64,000 nucleotides of DNA, taken from Brugia malayi (lineage: Eukaryota; Nematoda; Chromadorea; Rhabditida; Onchocercidae). The position numbers and the translations under genes were made by a program. Each line of letters begins with the position of its first letter. The first letter of the stretch is position 1. The stretch is from assembly GCF_000002995.4 (NCBI RefSeq), contig NW_025062479.1, positions 7,236,221 to 7,300,220 on the forward strand, given 5' to 3'. The notes beneath the pieces are model-generated. The model did no database searches and had not been told where the DNA came from. It saw nothing but the letters and a program-made list of their open reading frames with translations. Of the stretch, positions 11,464 through 26,500 are shown one piece after another.

Positions 11464-14400
11464 TTTGAACCAGTACCTAGAAATAAGGCAAATATATTCC
11501 GTCAAAGGTATATGTGTATGTAACCATACTTGAAATGGAGCTAATTGGTACTGAGAGGTAGGTTATTCTCATGTATCTCACACTAAGTCTGGTCAGTTAT
11601 TTAGGCCTCTTAGCAAAGATCCATTCTATGTATCACTGGGCGTAAAGCATGCTAAAAGAGCTTAGTTAGGCGAACATTAGGCTACACAAGGAAGGTAGTG
11701 TATACGAGTAAACGAAAATAACCAACACCAGCATGGACGACCCTTAAATTATCAACTGGAAAGTTTACGTGGAGTGATTTCAACATATCTTCTGAAAAGT
11801 GTGTGACCCGAAGCATACGGATGGGACATTACGGGTAGTCAAGATTTTAAAGTTCCAAAAGAGCGAATCTTTAAACCACCAAAATATAGGAAATGCAATA
11901 AACATATAAATATAAAAAGTGATAATCAGCTAAAACACTTCATTTGATCCTTACACCATATATAGATCACACTGCCGGTGAGGCTTGTGAAAGCTTTAAT
12001 TTCAAATGAAATATACATATACCAGTTAATTGTTGTTTCCGTCTCTGTGAAAGCAACATCAAAACAACATGATGGACTATCATTAAAGGCATATGCTGCA
12101 GTTTTCAAATAGTTGGTGGTGAAAGTGACCTTCTTATAAGTAAATTATATGAGATAATCGGCATTTTCAAGATCCGTGACAGTTCTGGCGAAGTTCCTAC
12201 ATGCATCTTCTATTCAATCCTAATTTCTAAATCAGTAACTTTTAAATTAATTCGTATGCTTCAAGAAATTCAATGTGTGCATTTATATGAATTGTTTTTA
12301 TGTGAATATGAATACGAATATTGCACATATTTTTTTTCTTTTCATGCTTCTACTCATTCTGTTCTTCGGCGTTAAAGAATGCTGTTCTGTGTAATCACAG
12401 CATGCTGAAATGCTATAACAAATAAAGCCAAGTACTGACTGCTCTGAAATTTAGTATCCGAATGTATTAATAGGGAGAACACGATAAATGTGAAATAGAT
12501 TAGTATTGTATTATTTTTACTTAGTATATGTTATTAAGAATGCAAACAGAAGTTAATTTCCTGTGGCATCCATCGTGAAACGTAGGTATCTTTTTAACCA
12601 ACTTGCTTAAAATGAAAATGTTGGGAATTGTGAAACGAAGCAAAAAGTTTAAGACTAAAATGATAGGTACTCTGTGTCGATTCCAGGTTAAGAATCGAGG
12701 GAAAAGGGAGGAGGAATGCAAAAGTATCATCGTGAAATTCGCATTTAACAACTGAGTACTGCAATCCAAGAATATGAAATCGATTACTGAGAAATTTCTG
12801 GAAGTAAGGCCGCCAAGAATACTACAAGTGTAAACCTGTAAGACACAGTAGGGAAAAGCTGACGTCCGCTCACTTAATCAGAAGCTTTTGCCGTTCAACT
12901 ACTCTTGATCGATATTCAAATTTTTGTTATAGACTGCACAAGCTATTTCAGATTACGCATCACCTTCCAGCTCATTATTTTGCAAGTGGAAGCTTTGCGC
13001 AGTTTGTTCATTCAGTTGCTTTGGATTTTCGAGAATTCTTGGGTAAATCATTGCTTTTGACAATATATTTTCATAAATCGAAGTCTCTTTAAAGCTTCCA
13101 AAGATGTTAAAATTTATTGAAGAGAGGCTTATTCTGACTTTTCTTTTATCATCCTCAAAAAGATTAGCATGCGAAAGACGGCTTTAATTTTTTTATTACA
13201 AAAAAGAAACCTCCATTTGATAAATTTTTAATATAAGAGTTAAGGACGCAACACAATGTATTATTTGTTTCTTGTTGGACCAAAAGCTGATTTAGAAAAG
13301 AAAAAAGGAAGTGGTATTTTCTGGTTTGGTTAAACACTACGGTGTATTATTCTGTTATCTAATTTACCAATTTTTTCAAATATATTATCTCTCATGCTTA
13401 AGGTTCCTCATAATACATCAAGATAAGCGGGTCTGATGGCCAAAAAAAAAAAAAAAGATTTCGTTTTGCCGGTTATGTTCACTTCGAAGTTCGAATAACG
13501 TATTCTAATTAGCAATGAAAAATTTTGAGATAACACAAACAATACAAAGCTGGATATGGGAGAACTGATTCGTCGACTTATAGGAAAGAGTATTATAGAA
13601 GTAATGAAGAACTTCAGTTTGAATTGTTTTAAATTATCAAGGTAAAGGACGTAGAACGATTAAGGTTAGCATATTCACAAAGGTTCAGGATGTCAGCCCT
13701 GCAAGTATTTTTTTGCACTTTGGCCACTTACTCTTTAGATCATTCTTTCAGAAAAACTGAAAAAAGTAGATTCCGTCAAATCGTTGATAATGCAATTCTT
13801 TGGCCGAATTGCCAGCAAGCATAATTTCCATTGATTGCAAAGTTGTAACTTTCTAAATTGCACATCGCTTCCTTTAAGTAAATTCAATAGTGGAAGATCA
13901 CAGAAGAACATTAAACCCCGCTTGGTTCGAGTTCCTCATTATCATTTATAAGTTCAGTCGTGGAAATGATCCTTGTTTGTGTTTATTTTACAAAACATAA
14001 TTTTCATCTTCACTGACTGCATCATATTCTGGACTCAGTAACCTGTCCTCAAATGTACTATGATGACACGAATAGTTAATGCAGCACATAAGCGTATCAT
14101 GAACGTAGTGATTCGCCTTGCTCCATCGATTTCAACAGAAGCTGTAGGATTACACATGTCAGGTCCTAAACAGAAACATACTGTCGTCTTTGGCGGGATG
14201 CCAGAAGCACTGATGTTGATAAGTTTTTTGTGTATTGTTGGTATGTCCTGTTAGATGATGAGCAGGGGAAAGGGTGCAGGGGGTGGTTTTTCTGATGAAT
14301 TACTGTCCTGGAGAACTGTGTTGCTTAAATAAACTGCGTTCCATGGTTCTGAAGTTTTAGACTTTATAAGTTTATTTTAATCTTTTACAATTTTATTTCA

Positions 14401-14540
14401 GTTCGGGATGTTTATCTTCAGATGGCGATTTTTGTTATATTTTGGTGGAATTGCAAACTACTATTGAGATTTTGACCACAATTTTCATATAAAATTTAGA
14501 ATTAGAGGTCCGTGAGTAAATTGTATTGGGAAACGTATCC
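11464..14540. other. Intergenic region upstream of NOL10 and the SET gene
   Basis: The flanking genes diverge, so both promoters should lie here. Open frames at 11926-12108, 12521-12769 and 14060-14254 have no recognisable product. The last (MMTRIVNAAHKRIMNVVIRL...) could be a 5' exon of the SET gene, but I found no consistent junction to it. There is a short G-rich patch at 14265-14286. I see nothing else. Confidence 0.5.
14265..14286 (+). other. G-rich patch, possible G-quadruplex
   Basis: Runs of four, three, five and two G residues occur within 22 bases, conspicuous in an AT-rich background. It sits about 250 bp upstream of the candidate start of the SET gene. Any structural or regulatory role is inference. 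Confidence 0.3.
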
Positions 14541-17500
14541 ATGTCTGATACCTGCAAGGAAGAGGAAGCGCAGGTGGGAGAACATCATCATACAGAGGAG
14601 GAATGGGAAACTGGTGGGTCGTATTCTTTCTGATCTTAACTACTATTGTGTTTGTCAGTCGAAATATTCAACTTCATAATCTTTAGATAATAAGGATTCT
14701 TCGAGTAACAAACAGACGACGACTCGAGACTTAGGGATACCGCAGCAGGCTTTACAAACATCTGCGGACAATAAGTTAGTGTTTTTACAGTGTCCATTAT
14801 TGGTTGCCATGTTTCTTGTACTGGTGGATTTACGTGCTTCAAATCCTAACTTCTAATTCGAATGTTTTTACATGTTATAAAGCTTTCTTCTGATATGATA
14901 TGCATGAGTTTCTTTAATATTCACAAAGTCCTTAATGATTCATTCTAACTCAAATATTTTTACATGTCGCTCGCTGTTTTCTTTTTCCGTTTACTGATAA
15001 GATTAAAATATTCGGACTGATCTAGTTTTTCTTATCATATCTCTAGTGTGCTATATCATTGATTCTCTCAGTTTCGGTTTTTTCAAGTTATACACAGTAA
15101 TAAATTAGTGATTTTCTTTATTACTATTTATTTATCCGAGGACTTTTTCTGTATCACTTTTTATTATAATTTTGTCCTCATGAATATTTGGCTTGTATTT
15201 TTTTTTTCTCATCTTATATTCAATAATCAGTGAAAATTATTCTTAATTTGCGCCGCCATTCAGCGCTATAAAGGTTTATATAACATTAAATTCTATAAAA
15301 ATTTGATTGATCACTCTTTCAGGAATATAAGTGGAGACGGGGATGGTTTTTTACTGAAAAAAATTATTGTTGACGACGAACGCCATTCAAAAGAAAGCGT
15401 TAGTATTGTTGAAGATGCAGTTATTGGTTTATCATATCAGGTGGGAATGCAGCTATTTGAGTGCTATAAATAAAAGCCCATGGAATTATAACAGTAATTA
15501 TGAATAACAAAGTTTTGCTGGTTAAAAGATATTTCATTCCAGTGCTGTATTATTTTTTGATTTATATTTTGTGCTACATGAGTGATTCGAGCGGAACAAC
15601 TGTGTTGTCCCAATCGTTATCAGTCGATAGGATGAATTAAAAATAAAAACTGAATAAATATGCTCGACATGAAATTGAACACTAGGGACATATTGTAATG
15701 TCGTTGTTGGTTTCGTATTCGTATTTATAAAAAGTTTTTTATTTTTATTGAAATTCTTATTAGTCCATTACAAATAACAGTCTATAGAAAGATGATTATC
15801 TAAAGCATACAAACAGGATCATAATTATGGAAGACGATCTGGAAATGCACAGAAAAATGATGGGGAAAATGGAGAGAAATTTCCTATCATTGGTGGACTT
15901 GCTTCTTATATCGGTATATATTTTTTTCCATACTTATCACGGATTTCTCAGGCAGCAGGCCTGTTAACACTGTGTAGTTGATTATGTTTCACTGATGACA
16001 CTTCATTTAGGAAATGAAATCAGTAAAGTCCCTGCGGGTCATCACTTTCGTGATACAAACTTGGGACACTTTTCAAGGTAAAGCATTTTCATTATTTTTT
16101 CGAAGTCAGTAAATTAGATTTTAGTTTCATGTAGAGATCGTGCTTTGGATTAAAAGTTTTTTGAATAGATTTGTTCATTAATAATGAACCGTCCTTCCTT
16201 ATTTGTATTGGTCTGATACTGATTAATATGAACTGTATCATTCATTTAGATCGCACAACAGTGGGACGCATTATCAAAAGATTTCGGGGATGGATTCACG
16301 TACATCTTGTAGAATCTATTCTGGTGGCATGGGTGGATGTCGAACGAGTCAAATGCGAAGGCAAATTTTTGCAAATGGAGAATATGAGAGATTCTTGTCT
16401 TTCCACTAATTTCATTTTTTAATTATTACTTTTTATTGTCCTTACATAATAAGTAAATTACTCCTTTAATTAACACAAAAAGTACAGATACTTTGATTCT
16501 ATTTCTTTACTGTTGTCTCTCTTAGTGATTTGATTATTTCCATTAAGGTTACCAGCTTCTACTGGACAGATATTTCCCCGACAAACCTCGATCACTGCTA
16601 CTCAGAATTACCGAATACATCGTCGAGGTAGGTTTTCGTTTTATGGATTGTTCAAAAACCTATATTCTTGGAATTAAAGTTTGCTAGAAAGTGTTTTGAA
16701 ATAAATGTCGTTATTCGAACTTCTGAAGATATCTGTTAATTGTAATTAGGAGGCCAATAACATTTTTCATTTCAACTTTTTACTATCCCTGTGTATTTGA
16801 TGTTTCGTGATCTTTATGACAGTATGGATATTTTAGTCGTAAAACAATGTTTGATAGATGACATGTTTTTATATGTTGTGCAAATTAAAATATTTTATAT
16901 AATTTGAGTCGAAAATTGTCGCGTGCGGTATTTTTGAAGTTTAGGAGTAACTCAAATATCGGCTAATAGTCATAGTGATATATTGTTCCGCTCACGTCAC
17001 TTTGTCGGTTCCGGTGGAACATTTGCAACATCAACATCGTCGAACAAAAGAGTTCTTCGACCAGCGTAAGTAGCTGGAATTGCATTCTTTTCGTTTTACA
17101 ATTTTTTTTTTTTTTTTTTCAGTTTGGGGAATACTGATAATAAATTTCATAATTTAATCTTGCACAACATTCGAAAGTCAATAAACAACACTAGTCATAT
17201 GTTCAGACATCCTCCAAATCCTGTGTTATCAACTTGCCATCAAAGCATACGTCAGATAATTCCTGCTAGTAAATCAGTTTCGGCAACAATGCCTGCTTAT
17301 GCAATGGCAGTTAATGCAACAGGTGCAAATTCTGAAACACATGCCACGGACATGAGTGTCGGTTTGGCGCCGTTCCTCGTACCATCTCGACGGCCTCGTC
17401 CCGTTGTCCGAAACCGAGGTGATATTTTTAGCTAGAGAAATTAATTTTTATGGAAGCCGAATTATAATCGCATGAATATATTTTGAGCCTGGTTTTTTAC

Positions 17501-20500
17501 TCGTCCAGAGGGTTAGTTTCTCTTGGAAATCAAAACGTTTTGTTCAGTTCGTTTGGTGCTATGTTAATACGATGTGCTTTTAAATCAATGTAAACACAGA
17601 ATTTAAACGGATTTGTTATAGCGCGAGCATCACGTCAACCAGATAAAGGAACAGAGCTGTTAATACAAAAACTTGTTGCCAGTGATCAGCAGGTTAACTT
17701 GACACTGATATTTGGATTTCTTCCTGATATAGTATTAGTGTTTTATGTGAATTCTACTGACCGTAATAATGAATAGCGTATACTGACTAAAGTTATTCAG
17801 GTAGACAATGCTCTTCACGCTGAAAAGCAGCCGTCTAACGTTTTTACTGCTTCTGGACAACATCTTCCGAAAAATGTGATTCGTAGCAGTGGAATTGTCA
17901 AGCAGCAGTATATTATGGCAGAGCCTCTTGAACCTTGTCATGTCCCTCGTCTTCAGCATTCTGCTCAGCAGGTTGAATTTATACTTTATTTTTCGAGTTT
18001 TTTTTTTGCAAAATCCCTAAAAATCCTACAAATACAGGAAATTTTGTTGTATATAAAGTTTCATGAACTCCCGAAATCCTTCCATTGCTTTCAAAACTAT
18101 TTTAAAAGTGTTCCATAATGAGTATTTTGCCTCCCAAGTGTGCTTTAGAGATGATGTTAGTTTTTATGCTCAGCTGTTTAGTAATTACTTAATGCGGGAC
18201 TGAACTCTTACTGTTTGCAGCGTGCAGTTCCAAATGATTTGGCAATAAGTATGGTTGTGGATGAAAAATTATCACCAGAAAGTCTTCATAATTCAGCAGT
18301 TCATTGTAAAGAAGAAGAGCAGAAAGCATTTTCACAGGTAGTTGTACAATTAGCGTGTCAAACCTTCTAGTTTAACGACAACATATTATTGTGGGTGTAA
18401 CATTTGTATATTCTGTTCTACTTATCTATGACAGTTGTAATCCTTTCTGCTTTATAATTCCTTATACATAAAGTCATAAGTTGTTTAAACGACGAATCTA
18501 AAAAATCCATTGTGTTGTCGAACTAAATTTCTTGTTTGGGAAGGGATTTCATAGTTTCACATTATAGATTAAATAAATTATTTTACTATGCTTTTTTCGA
18601 GTTAGTCTCCTGTATTATGTCTGTAAGCTTAGTTTTTCGGGGCTTTTCACTACAATTTAGATTGGAAAGGCTGACCTTTTTTCAGAGCCATCTTTCTAGT
18701 GATTCTCGTGAATCAGTTTATGTCAATAGCGATAGCAGAATGCATGATCTTCAACAAACCGCTCAAACTTCTACAGTCCTTTCTCATCGTTTGCAGCAAG
18801 ACATCGGAAAATATGTTGAGGAGCATTATCGAAAGTCAGAGAAGGTTTTTTTTTTTCTTTTTTTTGGAATTGCATAAATTTCAGAAGCATTAGGTTGTTA
18901 CATCTTTTTTCGTATAGGAATCATTCGTCGCTAATTCTCGTCATCTTTTTACTCGACAACTCGATGAGCTCCAAATACGACAGGTTTCGATTTTTTTTTT
19001 TTCACAAGATGATTTATTTGACTTTCGAAACTTGGATTATTTTATCATTTATAGTCCAGACTCTGTCATTCCGAAACCTCTGCATCCGACAGCTCCAAGA
19101 AAATGAAAGAAATGGATCGCTTCGGTCAGCAGTCTGTAATAAATGTTTCAGTAAGCAATCTCTCTAAAGGATTATAAAGATCTTTACGGCTATAAGATTA
19201 CTGGATAAAATGATTTGAAATTTATATTTTCATTGGTTTAAAATCTTCTTTTTGCGGAACATAAGCGTTTTCATCCTTCAGGACGACTCGAGCTATCTTA
19301 ATTGGGAAAATACATTGTTTGTGTTATCTACATTTATCAAAATTCACGATGTCGTTCTTCATTTAATTTCATTCTGCAATAGTTTTTCCTTATTTTTCTC
19401 ATCTGTTCGTTGTAAAATGCAGGGTTTTACTTTCTATCGACAGAAATCAGTATCACCGGGACATGTCGCATTTAATCAAAATCATGGGTTTGATTCACAG
19501 CATTCAACATCGGTTGAGGTAGAGACCCCCGTGTTGCCGTCCAAAAACAGAACAGAAAGTGATGATATCCAAACAGCATCTGACGGTGAAGGTATTTAAT
19601 TTTTTGAGTTATATTTCTTCAGCCTACATCGGTATACAGTGGATCATAGCACTTTGTCAGAATTTTATTTTTTGAACTAGAGGAACCAGCGATGTACGCA
19701 TTGTGATAGGCTGTGAATCTGAAACCGTGATTTTTTGATTTAGTTTGTTTTTTCAGTTACTTTGAAAAGATTTGATCATGGAACTCCCTCAGTTGAAGAT
19801 ATCTTGAGTAGAGAAGGACCTGTATTTAACGAAGTATGTAATGAGGTTGTGGAGCAGCGTATTTCTGTTGCAACGCGTTCATCAATTAGCGGAGCTGAGG
19901 AGGAGACGAGTGTGAATGGTGTGGTTAAACTGATTGCTTTATACACTTGATGAATTTTTTATAGTTATGAAGTCTAAATATTAATAATGTAAACTCTTCG
20001 GTTAGATGTTGTGTTTCGTTTACTGATTTTACAGATTATGTTGATGAAAAAGAAACAGAAGATGAAGGTTTTCGAACCACCATAGTAACTACGGGTGTAG
20101 ATTCATCATCAAACAGCAACAGTGAAGACGACTGGGAAGAGGAATACACTACACGTTGTTACTGTGGTTTGAATCATAACGATGAATTCATGATACAGTG
20201 TGATGTGTGCAAGTAACTTTTATAAAAAATCTGCTTTGATTATCTGTGATTTCGAAAACGAAGTTTTTCAAATTATATTTTTAACAAATTTCTCCTATTT
20301 CTGAAAAAAATCTATGATTATATACGTATAACGAATGATAGATTGCTAGTCTAATCTGGGAAGTAAGGCATTACAAAAACTTGATGTTTCAGTGTATGGC
20401 AACACGGCAAATGTGTGGGTATTGATCGACGTCGAGTACCAGATACTTATCAGTGTGAAGAATGCAATCCACGTTTGTTGAAACTTAGCAAAACTCAGGC

Positions 20501-23500
20501 ACGGGAGATGCAGTTAAAAATACTTGCTCGATATCGCAAAGAAAAGGAAAAAAAACGTCGTCAAAGAGCTAAAGGGCGCTTTAAAAAGAGAATTCAGGAA
20601 AAATCTGTGGGTTTGGGATGCATTATTAGTTAAAACTAATGAAGTTATAATTTATAACACAATTGTAGTTACTTGTCCAAGTGCATATAAGGTTGAACGG
20701 AATGTTGGAAGTTATGGGTCTAAAATATAAAATGAACTAAGGTTTTGGTTAGGCTAAGGTTTGTGAAGTATAACTCGGTTTATAAAAATTTGTATCATCC
20801 ATAGGATTCTTAGGAAGGAACGAAGATAAGACAAGTAAAAAAGAATTCATCGAAAGATTATATCGAATGTTTCAAATATGAATATACGAGATCTGTCATG
20901 GCATTTTCACGCAGACACGAAGATACGGTAGAACTTATCATTTTCTCAGTTGGTATATTTCTATTTTTAAAGTAGTCTTAACATCTTTGTTTCGTGAAAT
21001 TTGGTTGAATATTTTTGTTGAAATGAGTCATTGTGAATGAAGAGCTTCAGGGTGATCCTGCATTACTGGAAGCGTTGCGAAATGGTGAGGGTGTAAGTGT
21101 TATGTATGTCACACAGTGGTCTATGGGATTGGTTTCGACACGGCTATACCATGCTGATGAGCCGGTAATATATATTTGCGGGCGTGTATCGCTTCCCTGT
21201 GAATGTCATGGTCGAGAAGAGCCGGGAGTAGTCATACCTTTTGTCACTTTGTATAGGTTAGATTATTCTGTCTTGTACAGTCGTATTTAAAATTATCGTC
21301 TTATTGATAATTTGTATGTTCGATGATGAGGTCACGAAAGGTAGGTCAGTTACTAGTCTGATATAGTTTCCGATAGAAATGTCAGTGAGCTGAACGAGAA
21401 TTAGAAATGATACAAATGTAGTTTTTTGGTTTTTTTTCTTTTTCTTTTTCCAATATATGTGTAGTAGCTGGTTAAATCTGAAAATTTTACGCATTATCCA
21501 CTTTTAGTCACCTAGTAGTTGAGGAAAGCAAAGATCCTATACCCATTTGTATTGACGCTCGTCGCTTCGGTTCGAAAGCTCGGTTTGCTCGTGCATCTTG
21601 CCGACCAAATATCAAAATGCAACATTTCTTTTTGAACGGCAAATTGCATATTATCGGTATTGCTGTTGGGAATATCGAACGTGGTGAAGAGGTTGTCACT
21701 TATGATCTTTAGTTATGAACCTTTGATTTCATTTTCAAGTAGTTTTTACTTTTTTCATGGGATAAAGTGATGTGCTTCTATTTTGCATAAATTTTTTTAC
21801 ATAAACTGTGGAGTGGAAATACTTTGGACAAAGAAAATCGGATCTTGAATTATTTCGGGTGACATTTACGTTGATACGTGTTGGCTATTATATTTGGTTT
21901 GGTTTAGATTACTGTTCCATTTGATGACGATTACTATTTGTCAAAGACGAAGCTAATTTGCGCTTGTTCAGCAGACGACGAGCATGATGGCAATGTGGAT
22001 TGCTTAGTCCGCAACTTTAATCGAATGCTTAAACAAAAACAAAATTCAATTAGCGATAAGGTTGGTGCATTAAGTAACAGAAGAGATATTTAAAAATGTT
22101 CGTTGTTTGCCCTTTCAGAGCTATAGGCTATATCGTTTAAAAATCAGGCGCTTCACAAAGTGCTTCAGTGTTTCACTACAGTGTTGTTTAATCACTTTAA
22201 TTTCAATTTAATTACGCCAGTGCTGCTTATCAACAAGAATTTTTGGTTCCTTTGTCACTGATTTTTCTTGGTCATTATATTCGATTTATTGCTGTGCAGT
22301 TCTAAACTTGTTTTATAAGCTATGAATAATGCTCGCAAAATCTGGCACTTTAGTTTCTGACTATTGTTTTATTCGTGATTAATCGGATGCGCATGAAATT
22401 GAATTCTGCAGGCTTTAAACACAACTTCGAATCCAATGATAAATTTTGATACTACCTCAGAAGATCATACCGAAAAGCAATATATGGATGTAGAAGTCGG
22501 AAAAGTTCGGGCATTTATGAAGTCTAGAAATACTACAAGTGGATCTCGATATTCTTCTGTAACATTTTCATCCAGAGTGACTGCATCTGATTATATTGGT
22601 GAAGTTAATACAATGGTCGAAACAGCAACGGCTGTAACACCTACTACAGAAGATGAGAATACAATTAATAAGGATGTATTACCAGAGAGCTCTGTAGAAA
22701 TGTGCGTCCTTTGCTAATGAGCTTTTTAAAAACATTATTTCATAAGTTGCTGGAAGATGCTATGTGAATGATTCATATATCAGAAATGTAGACTTAATAT
22801 GAGTCTGTTTGTTGAATGACGGATAATTATGAGAACCAATTATACTGATTTTCTTTACAGACAGCTCCATACTCGAACTACTGTAAATGGTTCTTCACGA
22901 AAAGCTCGAAAAAAGCGACCAAAGATATCCAGCACTACATTATACAGGAGAAAAGGTGGCATCAAATTACGCTGTCGTGGAGCAGCTAATTATAGAACTA
23001 TGGAAATACGACAAGATGCATACACAAATGAGTGCGAAAATTCTGTTATTATACCGGAAACGGTTTTGTTCCATTATAAAATTTGTTGTTAATTTACTAA
23101 GCAAAATTATTTTACAGTCATAAATTGATTTTTGAATGCAAATTCATTTTGTTAAATTTAACTTATTGATTTTTTTTTTTAATGAAAGTTTTTATTCCAG
23201 TGAAAGTATTGGTGTCAGCAAGGGCATGGCGAATGTCGACAACTCACTAAAAAAAGAAACTTGCTTATTTAGTGACAAAACGAGTTTGAAAGTAGAGGTA
23301 TTTCTCTTATTTTGATTGTACAATCTTGTTAAGAATGTTTGAAGTTCCTTAAAGACAATTGATGCAATTATTTTCCAGGAACAGTATAAGGAAAAGCGGC
23401 AAGTTGGGTCAAGTAAAGAGTGCGAAGGACAGTTCATGGAATCGGGTAAATTTATCACGGAAAAATTGCGAGCACATGCAGATGCTAATGAAGGGATTGA

Positions 23501-26500
23501 AAATGTGCAAAAATCAAGTGCAGTAGAGGCAGGACCGGTTGTTGCGAAGAATGTTGGGAGACCCAGAAAGAAACGGAGATCTATTAGTGCAAGAGTTGCT
23601 AATGTAGTTAATTGGGCAGGGGAAACTGATGGAAATGAAGACTTACTTACTTTGGATAGTTCAGCAATAAAGATGCATAGTAAAAGAAGCGATTTGCTGG
23701 AGGAAATTGAAGCTGTAAATTATATGCTTCCCGAGGAGCGCAATAAAGCGATGGCAAGTTTTTATGGCTTGTGTCATATGAATGTCTTTAAAGTGATGAT
23801 ATAGTTTGTGGTTTATGTACGCTGTTGATTCTTTAGTGTGTTGAACTTGTTCAAAAGTTTTCGCCTTATTTCTTTAATTATTCCAGTCTCGAGAAGAACG
23901 CAAAGTATTACAAGAGCTTGCGCTGTTTGAACGTATGCAGCAGCGTGAGGCAAGGCGTCAGCAACATGTAGTCTCTGCACGCGGATCTGGAAATACCGGA
24001 GGCACGCGCTGTCGTGCCTCATCCGCTAATAACCCATTGCTGGATTTTGCAAAAGTTGCGAAGGTTACGGATAGTGCAAATGATGGGAGCAACTCAAGAA
24101 GCAGACAGCGGTACCAGTGAGTTTTGTATGAAATTGGTGCTTGTATTATTCAGTGTCCAAAGTGGTTGTTTGATTGGAAAGATTATTTAGGAGTAGCACA
24201 AAAAAGGCTAAAAATGCTAAAGGCCGACGTCGTGTAGCAAGCTCTGAATGCTCTTCAACGGCAGCGCTGAAACGAATTCGTACGATGAGCGAAGGTGCAA
24301 AATGGCGAGAGAAGTCTGAAGCAGAGCAAGGTTTGTTTACTCCATTATTTAATCCGATATTATGTGTTGACCAGAATTACATACTAATAGCTCTATTGAC
24401 TTACACTGTTGTAGTTAAGCTGCCAACTCCTGATGAGATAAAACCGTTAATTTTGCAGTTATTATTGGCGTGTTTTTAACAGCTATTAAGAAAAATGATC
24501 GTCGTATGTCTCGCATATGGCACTTTTTCTTATTGATTTGTTTTTATATGCCGTGTTTCACTTCAGGTTTAAACAATGATTTGGTTAGAAAGGCAATCTC
24601 TTTTTCCCCTCGTGCTCAAAGCTTCATCACTGAACTAAACTCAGAATCCAAAATGAACGAAAGCGTGGAAGGTATGAAAATATGCTCATGTTAGACTTTT
24701 TTTTTTCTTTATATTTTTAATCATAAGAAATCTTAAGAGCTTGTTTTTACCAGTTTTCTCCTTTGTCAACTAGTTTATATGATGCGAGCAATGTTTTTAA
24801 AATTTGTCATATGAATTTCAGAAGACCGTATTTCCAATGACTGCAATATATAGTAGGTTCATTTAAAAGAAAAGAAAAGTTTTCTTGCTGTTTTAAATTT
24901 TATTTTTGCTACTTTAGTGGAAATTAGAGCATCGAAGCAAGGGATAAGCTTTTGCTTAGCATGAGACATACAAATTGGCTTTTGCAAGTTTAGAATCACA
25001 TGAGAATGTCTTGCATTTCAAACACAGATGTGATTGGAATGGTAGAAAGGCGAGAATTGGATGTGTCCACTAATAATACCACTGTGAGTTGCAAAAGTTC
25101 TTTGCTATGTGCAAAGCGAGAAATTCAAAACACAGATCCCATTGAGGACAGCGGCATGGCTACTTGCTTTACCAATGAGAAGCATATAAAATACGAGGTC
25201 AGCGTTTTGTTATAACTTCACTCCTTTTTTTAAAATTTCATAAGGAATGATTTTTTAGGTAGAGCCACTGCCGAAAAGAAGACGTGAAAGTCATGGTATA
25301 AATAACAAAAGTGATTCAGATGTGCCAGGAAAAGAATTATACGGCTCAAAGCTCGACTGTACTGATTCGTCGTTTGCTCTTAAACAAGGCAAATTATTTG
25401 TGTACTTCAATTTACAAAAATTGGTTCCCGCATTTCATTGGTTACCACGGTAGCAGGTTTAGCATTGCAATTGTTTGGTGGAATTATGAGTCTTAGCATA
25501 ATTCTATTTTTGTTTTTTTCTTTATTTTGAAGATATCTGTTCGATTTATTACAGAACAAATTCGTGCTTTGTTCCGTAAGATGGTTGAAATTGAGGCCAC
25601 TTGTAAACCATCGGATTTTTCGTTGGATTTCCAAAAGTTGAAGGCAGTTCAGCTCCCTTTAACTTCTTTGCATTCTGAATGTGGCAAAAATCAAATGAAG
25701 GTTGCTGAAGCTCCTAAGAAAAAGATGTCACTGGATGAATATAAAAGAAGGAAGAGCTCAAAAACTACTGCCGATTCAGAGAAGTAAATTCTTTTACAGT
25801 AAGAAATAATAAACTTTGAACGGTTAACAACTATTAGTTATAGCGATTGTTTTTCAAAGAAATAAGTTTTTCAGTTGTCTTTGTATGTGTACGAATCACT
25901 CTTTACTACTTTCACCGACTGTGTTTGTGCATTTTTTTGTTTTATTTTTAAATGCTGGGAAGTATAAATTGTCTTCTATTAGACATGATATCTCTGTCAT
26001 TACCTCCTATACGCCCAACCTTGCGCTCTTGTATGTTCAGTGTTTCTCAAGACCTGGGTATTTTTTTTTTCTGTTAGCTTTTTTTCCACAGATTGAACTT
26101 TACATATCGATGTTGTAGTGAGATGTTAAAGGGTTTTCCGTGCACATAAGTTAATGCAAATAATTCTACAGAACACCTGCAATTGCTATCGAAAAGACAA
26201 CAGAAGACAATGAGTATAAACAGATGCCATTATCCCGTTCTTTCATTCCATTAATGACTGCTAGTGGTATTGGAAAACGCACTTCACTTCGTCTTGGTGC
26301 TCTTCCTGATCCTGTACAGTTACGCGCAACTCCAACGCTTTCAATTGATGACCTGAAACGTCGCATTTATCGACGAACGACATCTTCAAATACAGTAACC
26401 TCTAATCCTGATGGTTTGTCACTTTCTTCCTTAGTGCGGAAGAATGCTTCGCATACCTCACCAGGACAGTGCTTTGAGGTGAGTAATACTTTAGAATAAG

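Noticed and set aside
11660..11690. Two TTAGGC nematode telomere hexamers close together
   Set aside because: Only two copies separated by unrelated bases, expected by chance; not an interstitial telomere array.
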